Assembly (NCBI GenBank): GCA_013002925.1
Contig: JABDLQ010000262.1
Coordinates: 1-15,380 of the forward strand
Source of the DNA: Gammaproteobacteria bacterium
Lineage (GTDB): Bacteria > Pseudomonadota > Gammaproteobacteria > Steroidobacterales > SZUA-146
DNA length: 15,380 nt
Reading direction: 5' to 3'
The position numbers were made by a program, and so were the translations under genes. Every line of letters begins with the position of its first letter. Within the stretch, counting starts at the first letter, position 1. The notes under the pieces were generated by a model. That model was not told the origin of the DNA. It saw nothing but the letters and a program-made list of their open reading frames with translations, and made no database searches. Positions 6,900 to 14,600 of the stretch are shown here, in pieces.

Positions 6900-7559
6900 T
6901 CAGAAACATTGTCCCGCACTGTCACAACAACTCGCCAGCCCCAGAGCGGCCATCTCCGGGTTTTTCTCTGTGCCCGACGGGCACGCCGGTGCGGCTGGTG
7001 GTGCTGGTCGTGCAGTCGGCTGCACCGCTGCAGGAGCGCGGGAAGCGGACGGCGGTGGCCGGTACTGCGGATCCTGACGATAGCTGGTATCGACAGGCGC
7101 TGGCCTGTACCCGGAATTGGCCGGCGGCGGGGTGGGCTGGTAATTGTAGCCCGCAGGGGCGGGTGCGCGATATTGCGGACTGTTGTAGTTTGCAGGAGGC
7201 GCCTGACGATACTCTTCGCGCGGCGCAACGTTTTGCTGCTGTTGACGGGTTTGCTGCAAAACCTCGAGCAGGCGCGTTGCTTTGTCCAGTGCGTCGAGCG
7301 TGCTATTCGATTGAGGCGCGCTCGGACGCGGTTGCTCCTGGGAGTTGTCAAAAATCTGGTCGTACACTTGCCGCTGTGTTGCCTGCCGCTGACTGGAAGA
7401 TTTACCATCCCGAGCGGCTTCAAGCTGCTCGCGCACACCGGCCGGCAGATAATCCGGGTTATACAGGTTGCTGGGTTCATCTGCCGTTGCAGTGACGCCG
7501 GAAAAAATTCCGGCCGCCGCCAACACAAAAAAGAAGATGTTGCGGTGTGAGTTATACAT
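6900..7559 (-). CDS. Exported Pro/Gln/Tyr-rich protein with Cys-rich tail
   Basis: Unrecognised exported protein of 219 residues. I chose the ATG at 7559 rather than the longer frame from 7610, because AAGGA lies just upstream and the N-terminus then becomes a normal Sec signal peptide (hydrophobic IFFFVLAAAGIF, cleavage after TATA, residue 26). Residues about 88-110 form a probable short helix or coiled coil ending in a Gln run (LLEVLQQTRQQQQ). Residues about 115-190 are disordered-looking and Pro/Tyr/Ala-rich, with recurring QYRAP, QYRPPP and GYRPAP motifs. The last 27 residues contain four Cys (193, 211, 212, 218) around a small hydrophobic segment (MAALGLASCC). It is the last gene of the exported-protein operon, 104 bases after the Cys-repeat protein. 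A flexible envelope or cell-wall-spanning linker would fit, but no function can be assigned. Confidence 0.75.
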   Translation of the reverse strand: MYNSHRNIFFFVLAAAGIFSGVTATADEPSNLYNPDYLPAGVREQLEAARDGKSSSQRQATQRQVYDQIFDNSQEQPRPSAPQSNSTLDALDKATRLLEVLQQTRQQQQNVAPREEYRQAPPANYNSPQYRAPAPAGYNYQPTPPPANSGYRPAPVDTSYRQDPQYRPPPSASRAPAAVQPTARPAPPAAPACPSGTEKNPEMAALGLASCCDSAGQCF

Positions 7560-7663
7560 CGTTCCTTTCCCGGATTTCAGCATTGTTCCCATATTAGACA
7601 ACTTTATCACGACAGGCTTACGACGCCGTGCTATTTAACCAATAACTGCAGTTTTTACACGGT

Positions 7664-8440
7664 CTACCGACGACTTTGGGTCTGGATGATTTCCAGGCAG
7701 TAGCCGGAATGTTCCTGCACCTTGTTCGGACCCACGTACACGCCAAGGCCACAGCTTTTATTCCGTGTCAGCATCGAGCGCAGACCCATTCCAGGCTCAT
7801 CGAGCAACACACAGGAGCCGCCATGCTCCTCCGACTTTTCAGGGCCGGTATAGACAGCATAAGGCCCACATTCGGTGTATTTAGTCCGCCAGGAATAAAT
7901 TCGGCATGGCCCTGCGCTCAGACAGATGCCGCCATGTTCTTCCGGTTTTTGTGGCCCGGCGTAAACACTGCCTTGCGGGCAGTTTTTGCTTTTGGTCTTC
8001 AGTGTGGCCAGGCGGCATTGTTTTTGCACGGGCGGTGGCGGCGTCACCGGGGCAGGTTTGGCAACGGGCTTTGGCTTGACAAGCGCAGACTTCGAAACCG
8101 GGTCGGGCGAACTGATCACGACCCTCATACCAGCCTGCGGCACACCGGTAGCATTGAGTTTGGCTGCAACGACAGCGCTGTTCGTTACGTTTGTCACGCG
8201 CCACGTGCCAACATTCATCGTGCCCAGCGACGGATGGTCAGTAGTGACATTTACGCTGTCGCCCTGGCGCGGTAAAAACTGGGAGTTGAGCGTGATGACG
8301 ATAGTGTCACCGGCCACTTTGGAGATTTGCCCTTCCAATTCAACCGCCCGGGCATTGACAGCAGACAGCATGATGACGGCTGTCAGGACAATGAATGTAA
8401 AAAGCCGGGGTAGCCGGTAATTTCTGTACGTACTGGTCAT
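7664..8440 (-). CDS. Exported protein with three Cys/EHGG repeats
   Basis: Exported protein of 258 residues; I do not recognise the family. The Sec signal peptide ends around ARA (residue 32). Residues about 33-112 look like a small beta domain (VELEGQISKVAGDTIVITL, then a Gly-rich GMRVVIS end). A Lys/Pro/Val linker (about 115-140) leads to three tandem modules of about 37 residues (142-178, 179-216, 217-253). Each contains C-x(3-5)-VY-x-GP-x-K-x-x-E-H-x-G-x-C: C154 to C173, C191 to C210 and C230 to C248. Two paired Cys per module suggest disulfide-stabilised folds in the periplasm or outside; the conserved His and Glu could bind a metal or ligand. The start has GAGGA seven bases upstream. 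It lies between the PASTA gene (146-base gap) and the Pro/Gln-rich gene, same strand, with a possible weak internal promoter upstream. Confidence 0.85.
   Translation of the reverse strand: MTSTYRNYRLPRLFTFIVLTAVIMLSAVNARAVELEGQISKVAGDTIVITLNSQFLPRQGDSVNVTTDHPSLGTMNVGTWRVTNVTNSAVVAAKLNATGVPQAGMRVVISSPDPVSKSALVKPKPVAKPAPVTPPPPVQKQCRLATLKTKSKNCPQGSVYAGPQKPEEHGGICLSAGPCRIYSWRTKYTECGPYAVYTGPEKSEEHGGSCVLLDEPGMGLRSMLTRNKSCGLGVYVGPNKVQEHSGYCLEIIQTQSRR
7682..8017 (-). repeat. Three tandem Cys/EHGG modules of about 37 residues
   Basis: The conserved core of each copy is VYAGPQKPEEHGGIC, VYTGPEKSEEHGGSC and VYVGPNKVQEHSGYC. The first two modules also begin with CR and carry a T-K pair before the first core Cys. 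Identity in the core is high while the flanks vary, as expected for a repeated binding module. I know no named domain with this pattern. Confidence 0.8.
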
Positions 8441-8477
8441 GATAATTTCCTCATCATTTATTGCTGGAAGTCCGTCG

Positions 8478-8506
8478 CATAAACCCCGGTATCCAACATT
8501 TGTAAA
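8478..8506 (-). promoter_or_regulatory. Weak possible promoter ahead of the Cys-repeat gene
   Basis: On the minus strand TTTACA (complement of 8501-8506) is a 5-of-6 match to the -35 consensus. It is followed after 17 bases by TTTATG (complement of 8478-8483), a poor -10. The -35 sits inside a small perfect palindrome, ACATTT-GTA-AAATGT (8496-8510). It could drive extra transcription of the two downstream exported proteins. Confidence 0.22.
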
Positions 8507-8586
8507 ATGTCACCTGCAAACCGTACGTGTTACGGCCAGCTTGCTGCACGTGTCCCGGCGCTGACCATGCCAGGGTATCGGCGGGG

Positions 8587-11500
8587 CTAGTCAATCGGGC
8601 AACCGAGCCCACGGCGAAACTCCCGATAGCGACCCAGCGCCACGTCGCGTGCCGGTTCACTGGTCCAGCGGTTACAGGCCATGCTGGTGTTAATATTCGA
8701 TTTGTCACATTTGTACTTATCCCAGGCCTGACTCAATCCTTTGTAGGGTCCTCCGATGATTTCCACAAAAGGGCCTTCCTGCCACAACCTTGGACTCGGT
8801 GCGCACGGACACAAGGGCACAGACCCCGGATTACATGGATCAGCACCACCCCGAATATAGTCGCGCCAGTCAGTGACCCGTTGTTCAAGCGTCACACCTT
8901 TTTTCGGTCGGACCACGACAATTTGTTCGCCGTAAATATGTGACACGCCACCAAAATAACGACGATATCCTGCGCCCCAGATGCGCGCCACATAATAACC
9001 GGGTTTGTTTTCGGCGATGACCGCCTCAGAAGAATCGGCTGGCATACCGCCAGCGGCTGTACCGACGCCGGAGTTGGTCGAAGCGACGGTACGACCATTA
9101 ACGTTGCCTGTCGTGTGGGCAGCAGGAGGCGCATGAATCACCATGGTAATCGCAGTACCCGGATCAACCCGCGTTCCGGGCGCCGGACGCAGTCGTTCAA
9201 CAGTATCGGCCGTGGTCTTGTCTGGGGCCGGCGCGCCAAGTGCCGCCACAACATCAAAGCCTTCATTGATCAGCTGTGCACGCGCCATCGCCGCAGGCGT
9301 GCCGACAAGGTTTGGCACCACCAGCTTGATCTCGGCCGGTGAATAAACGACCAGCTGCACGCGATCGCCACGGTTCACCCGGGTGCCGGGAGCTGGGCGC
9401 GCGCTCATCACCGTGTCATTTTGAGCCGCAGATGGGGCGGGAGGCCCTATTGCCAACGATACATCGAGGCCTTGCTCCACCAGTGCCGTACGGGCTGTAA
9501 CAGCCTGTTGGCCCACTACGTCGGCAACCATCACTCGCGTTGGTGCGACGCTCGGTGTTCCTGTTCCATTCGCAGGTTCTGTGGGTGGTTGCACGATGGC
9601 ATCACTCCCGGAATCCGCAGCCGTCGGCTCCGTAACCGTGGGCGGTTGCAGCGGTGAACCGGTGCCAGGGATGTGCGTTGCACTGCCCGACGCATTGCCA
9701 GGGGTTTGTGTTGCACCGCCTGATGCGGCCCCCGGCGTTTGTGTTGCACCGCCTGAAGCGGTGCCGTCCGCAAGCCCACTGCCAGCAGTAGCGCTAACCG
9801 CGCCACTGCTGGCAGAGCCGGATGTGCCGCTTGTGGTGCTGCCGGTCGCCGTGCCGGCCACACTGCCACCGGTAGTAGCTGCCCCCGTTTGGGCCTCGCC
9901 TGAACCTGACGGTGCATCGGGTGTGTTATTTCCTGCCCCTGGTGGTTGGACACTGGCGGTGGTTGATCCCCGCAGTGGCGCTTCGCTGCCTGTCAGTCTT
10001 GCTCCCCGGTAGGGGCCAGGCTCGGATCCATAGATGGCAAAACCGGTTAATGGTTTTCCGACCCTGGGTGTGTCGGAAGCGTTCTGCCGCTCCCACGCGG
10101 TCATGAGTATGTTGACTGGAATGGCGAACGCCGCACCGGGGTTACGCAAATAATCGCCCAACCGCTGTCGCGGATCACCGACCGGCTCACGCGAGACCAA
10201 AGCCCGCACACCCAGTTCAATACTCTGCGCCGGACCTCTGACGAGGTCATGGCCACGCTGGAATGAGTAATCATATTGATCAATTGTCTGTGGTTGTGGG
10301 CTTTTGAACAGCAAGGTGGGTGTCTCACCGGTCGTTCTCGCAGGCTCATCCAGACTGATTGCGGTCACAGACCGTGAGGTGAAATGCATGTCACCAAACT
10401 GCAGGCTGAAGCTCACCCGTCCCCAGTCACCGCAGCCCCGGTATTGGGTATAGCCCTGGCTTAGTGTTTGCAGGTTTACCGCAAGTGGTACAAATGCCGA
10501 GGCCGGAGATTTCTCGCGATAATAATCGGAGCTCTTCATGTCTTCGCCTGGCATTGCAGTTGCAGCCCATGAAGAATCCGGATCCAGTGACTGACCCAGG
10601 TCGAGGGCCGGCGGTAACGCCAGGTCGATGCGGGCAGTGGATTCCTGCTGCACCAGCTCTTCTTTGCAGTTTTCGTAATCCCACCGTGCGCGTACTTCAA
10701 AGCCGAATTCCGGGTTTTCAAAAAACGCATCATCGGGGCGAATATTGCCGTTGTGATCGAATGTGGTTTTGAAACCGACCGAAGGTTGCAGCATGAAACC
10801 CTTGAACTTTACGATTGCCGGGGCCACGGTGTAGACGCCAACGTCCTGCCATTCGCCTTCGTAAATCACCGTGGGATCGCCTACTCCAAAAATTCCGCCG
10901 AGAACTTCTTTGACCTGGTCCCGATACTGCAGTGTGTACTCGCCCGCGCGTTGAGCTTTGGTGCGTACCTGCACGCGTATCTCCCCCTCGCGATCTGCAC
11001 CCAGCAAGATGCGCGAATCGTTGGCTACACTATTGACCTCACTTTCACTGCGCCCCTGAACAAACTTATGGCCCTCTAGTGGACCGATGATGCGATACTG
11101 AAACGAATGTCGCTCATCGAAACCCGTGTCCCAGATTACCCACATATCATCGAGAGGAAACAGCGGCACATTGTTGGCGCACTGTGCTGGTGGCGGGGCT
11201 TTTGGATCAGGATCTGCCAGGCAAACGGTGAAACTCTGTGGACCATCCGGGCGTTCCAGCTCGCGTGTCAGCGGCAATACGATTCGGCGCAATTGGGGCT
11301 GTATGTCTTTGGCCTCTGGACGCACTTCCAGCACCAGGTCACCCTCGCCTTCGCCGGAGAGTGTCAGCATTAGCGTGATCAGCTGCTCAAACTCATCCGG
11401 CTTAAAAGTGATCACGCCGCCTTCGGCGACCGTTGCCCGAGAGACAAATTCCGGTTGTTCCGTGATCTTGACGGTAAAGTTCGTAGCTTCGTCAAACTCG

Positions 11501-11679
11501 CCCCAACTCACAATAGCCAGGCGAATCCCATCCGCATCTTCGTCAGCATTGAGGCCTACCGGCCGGTCGATGACAAGATCATCAAGAAACCCATGATCTT
11601 CCGCTGTTTGCGCGAGCACCGGGCCCGCAGGCAACAACACGGTGATCAGCATGGCAGCGATTGCCAAATAACGGTTCAC
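8587..11679 (-). CDS. Large exported PASTA-domain protein
   Basis: Exported protein of 1030 residues starting at GTG (11679). Its signal peptide ends with VLA at residue 23. Residues about 24-560 are beta-rich domains I do not recognise, opening with a Calx-beta-like stretch (WGEFDEATNFTVKI). A low-complexity Gly/Ser/Thr/Ala/Pro linker (about 565-712) includes three 11-residue repeats. Two PASTA domains follow at about 716-780 and 784-848, each with the typical PxxVG-like start, helix (ARAQLINEGFDV) and RPAPGTRV...V end. The C-terminal domain (about 880-1030) contains seven Cys and ends GLGCPID. PASTA domains bind peptidoglycan stem peptides and are best known from Ser/Thr kinases and penicillin-binding proteins; here there is no kinase or transpeptidase motif and the protein is wholly periplasmic or secreted. 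The start overlaps the stop of the upstream giant gene (GTGA), so translation is probably coupled and the two products are likely partners. Confidence 0.88.
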   Translation of the reverse strand: MNRYLAIAAMLITVLLPAGPVLAQTAEDHGFLDDLVIDRPVGLNADEDADGIRLAIVSWGEFDEATNFTVKITEQPEFVSRATVAEGGVITFKPDEFEQLITLMLTLSGEGEGDLVLEVRPEAKDIQPQLRRIVLPLTRELERPDGPQSFTVCLADPDPKAPPPAQCANNVPLFPLDDMWVIWDTGFDERHSFQYRIIGPLEGHKFVQGRSESEVNSVANDSRILLGADREGEIRVQVRTKAQRAGEYTLQYRDQVKEVLGGIFGVGDPTVIYEGEWQDVGVYTVAPAIVKFKGFMLQPSVGFKTTFDHNGNIRPDDAFFENPEFGFEVRARWDYENCKEELVQQESTARIDLALPPALDLGQSLDPDSSWAATAMPGEDMKSSDYYREKSPASAFVPLAVNLQTLSQGYTQYRGCGDWGRVSFSLQFGDMHFTSRSVTAISLDEPARTTGETPTLLFKSPQPQTIDQYDYSFQRGHDLVRGPAQSIELGVRALVSREPVGDPRQRLGDYLRNPGAAFAIPVNILMTAWERQNASDTPRVGKPLTGFAIYGSEPGPYRGARLTGSEAPLRGSTTASVQPPGAGNNTPDAPSGSGEAQTGAATTGGSVAGTATGSTTSGTSGSASSGAVSATAGSGLADGTASGGATQTPGAASGGATQTPGNASGSATHIPGTGSPLQPPTVTEPTAADSGSDAIVQPPTEPANGTGTPSVAPTRVMVADVVGQQAVTARTALVEQGLDVSLAIGPPAPSAAQNDTVMSARPAPGTRVNRGDRVQLVVYSPAEIKLVVPNLVGTPAAMARAQLINEGFDVVAALGAPAPDKTTADTVERLRPAPGTRVDPGTAITMVIHAPPAAHTTGNVNGRTVASTNSGVGTAAGGMPADSSEAVIAENKPGYYVARIWGAGYRRYFGGVSHIYGEQIVVVRPKKGVTLEQRVTDWRDYIRGGADPCNPGSVPLCPCAPSPRLWQEGPFVEIIGGPYKGLSQAWDKYKCDKSNINTSMACNRWTSEPARDVALGRYREFRRGLGCPID
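9665..9763 (-). repeat. Three 33-bp tandem repeats in the PASTA-protein linker
   Basis: Three in-frame direct repeats of 33 bp (9665-9697, 9698-9730, 9731-9763) encode the 11-residue units TASGGATQTPG, AASGGATQTPG and NASGSATHIPG. The second and third copies (in plus-strand order) are nearly identical and the first is more diverged. The repeats keep the reading frame, so copy-number change would vary linker length without breaking the gene. Confidence 0.85.
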
Positions 11680-14600
11680 CGGGCCCCCAATAATTGATCG
11701 CTCAGGTGAAACTTGTATTTGAACCAGGCGTAATATTTCTCCTCGATGTCACTCACCAACCCGATCTGATCGGCGTAGGCGGCAATCTGTTCAGGTGAGT
11801 ACCGTTCTTTTATGAAGGTATCCATCTCCTCCCGAAACTTGCGACTCTTTTCAAGATCCAGTTTGCCATCGTCGCCTAATGCTGAATGGTCCTTGAAATG
11901 TTTGGCAATTTTCGCGTTGATCTCGTAGTAAAGCGAAAGCTTTTTACGGTGCTCCCCACAGATGCGCATTGACTCGGCCACGGCCAGCTGGTGTTCTTCC
12001 CGGCTCAGGACTCTGATGCTGCCGTCTTTGTTTGTGACTGCTTTGGGTACCATCATGGGGGTGGCGCCAAAATCATCAAACTCGAGCACCTTGCGTACCG
12101 TCGAGGCCATTCTGTACTGGTTGCTGACGGCTTCTTTGCGTTGTGCCCGGGTTCCATTTTTAACAATGTCCTGCACTTCGTCGTGATAAGTTTGCGCGGT
12201 ACTGGCCAGGATCACCGGTGTCAATTCACGCATACGTTCCAGCAGGCGAATGGCCCTGGCCTCCGCTTCGGGCCCGTCACCCAGAACGGCCCACGGCGTG
12301 GGATTCGTGCCCTTCATTTTCATTTTGGCCATGAACTCAACAAGGTCCTTGTCACCTGGCTGATTGAATACGGTGCTTTCACCATTGGCAAGGAGGGTTT
12401 CAACGTCCTTGTAGATCTGCCAGTGATAGCTGGCATTTTCGCCCTTGTCCGCCCGTCGTTCGAGACGTGAGTTGTACAGCTTGTTACCCTCCGGATGACT
12501 CATCACGTACGCGTCTATAAGGCGAATGAAGTACTTGGTTTTCGACATGGCCGAGGTCAACACATCACGACGTGCTTTATCATCACTGATGTTGCCAACA
12601 TTCACGGGAGCGTATTTGGGATCGGTTAAAAAACTCATGTAGCGCGTCATATCCACCGCCAGCCCGTGCGCCTCACCGCGAGACACGGTTACCCAGCTTC
12701 TGACAAATTTGCCAAGACCCCACAGCTTTTTGCCGCTGTAGGCCATGTTGTTAAGAAACCACTTGCCACCACCTTCTGAGTAAAACCGCGTGGCGTCGCC
12801 CATCTTGACCACGACATCTTTCACAATCGTGGTGAATTCCTCCTGGCCAGCGTCAAAGCGACCGGTAGGCTGCACAAATGCTTCGGTATCCATACTGCTG
12901 GCAGCCTGGCCGACAGCAAGCGGAAAACCCTTGTCGGCAAAGTACTGTTCCAATGCCTGCTTGAGTTTAGCGCCATCTTTGAAGCCGGCAACGGTCAACA
13001 CCGTGAAATCGATGTCCGCGAGAATGCCCTGGTACTCCGGGTTGCCGGTTGCAGCGCCGCCTTGCATAACCTGCACTGTGCTGTCGCGGTACCCGGGGTT
13101 GGCGTCAAAAAACTCAGCCAGCGTTTCGTTTACCAGTACTATGCGATGGTCATCGATGGCTTTGGCTGCGGCGTCAATGCGCTCAAGCTCAACGGGGTTG
13201 TCTGCAGCGGCTGCTTTGGTGACTTTGAGAGCACGGCGAATCAAACCGATATCCATCGCATTTGACAACAGTTCGGTGCGCACCTGCAAAGGATCACGAT
13301 CGCTGGCAAGCTGCTCCAGGTCGTCGATTGTTGGCTTGCCGTTCTCAAAGGTGTTTCTCAGCGTTTTTACTTTTTCAAGATGGGCCAGCTGCGTTGACGC
13401 TTCGTTTGCGTCATCCCCATCGCTTTGTGCCTTGGCGCGAAGGGCTGCAGCGACAGTTTCAATGACGGGCCCCGAAGTCACGGCAGAATCGACTTCATCA
13501 TCCAGGATACGAGTGCGCTCGACGACGTCCTGCAGCCCCTCCATCAGCAGCTTGTAATGTGCGCGGTTTTTGTTGAGCGCTGCATTTTTTGCCGAGTCCA
13601 GCAACTCCTTTTGCAAACGCTGGACTTCTCCGACATCGCCTTTATCTGCGGCTTCATTGAGACTTGTCAGCCTGTTCATGTCTTCCTGTACAGGTGCGTT
13701 CAGGTCAACGCCAATCAGATCAAGGCTGGCCAGTCGATCTTCGATGATTTTGCGATCGGCTTTTTGCCGCTCGGTCATGTGTGCGGCGACCTGGGCCTGA
13801 AACTCACCGCGTTTTTCCATGTACTTGGAGCCCAGGTTTTTGATCGAGGTCAGTACAGAATTGTAATCGCTGGCCGCAAACACGCTGCCGGTAGCCGCCG
13901 CCTGCGACAGCGCCATGATTGACGCATCCATCGCGCCGCCCTTGACCATCTCGTAAATTCCGTCTTTGACAAACAAAGATGACCATGGATTCAGGCCATT
14001 TCGAAACTGCTCATGCAGTTTCGCGCGTGTCACGGTTTCCGCGGACAGAAACGACCATTTGTTTTTCGGTCCCGCTACTACCATGCGGCCAATCGCATCA
14101 AAGGCGAAATGCATGGCGAGGTCCTGTGCCGCTTGTGCAAGAAGCCCCTGGTAGACGACGGTTGTCGCCGCCAGTCGCGCTTCACGCCGGAACATTTGTG
14201 CGGTTTCTTTAAGGTCGACGCGCGATGATATCCCCAATGAAACGCGGCGCTGATTCTCCATGTTTTGCAGCGCTATGGCCTGGCCGGCCGCAGCCAGATA
14301 GTTGACTGTCAGGGCATCATGTTGCAGTTTCAAAAAAGCCTGCCTTGCGCCGAGGTCGTACAGTTCAATCTGTTGCGCTTTGTCCAGCATCGCCAGTTGG
14401 GTGCGATAAACGCCAGCGATCGATCCGGCGGCACTGCGGTCCTTGTTTGCTACCGTGAACATCTTCATGCGTTCGACCAGCCCACCGCGAAACTTCATAT
14501 AGGCGCCGATGTATTCAGGGCAATTGTTCAGAAGATACTGATGCTTGCGCATTGCATCCGGAATACCAAGCGCCATATCTGCGAAGCGATAATTCGACTT

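Noticed and set aside
6861..7550. Plus-strand open frame of 229 codons, Arg/Cys/Trp-rich
   Set aside because: It is antisense to the gene at 6900-7559, which has a signal peptide and ribosome binding site. The plus-strand translation is Arg-rich and low in complexity, as expected of a shadow frame.
7560..7610. Longer start for the Pro/Gln-rich protein at 7610
   Set aside because: The ATG at 7559 has an AAGGA site and yields a normal signal peptide; the 17 extra residues would precede it.
7676..8275. Plus-strand open frame of 199 codons
   Set aside because: Antisense to the Cys-repeat gene, whose repeats and signal peptide show which strand codes.
12790..13557. Plus-strand open frame of 255 codons, Ser-rich
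   Set aside because: It lies fully inside the giant minus-strand gene and shows the Ser/Ala/Arg bias of an antisense frame; no recognisable domain.
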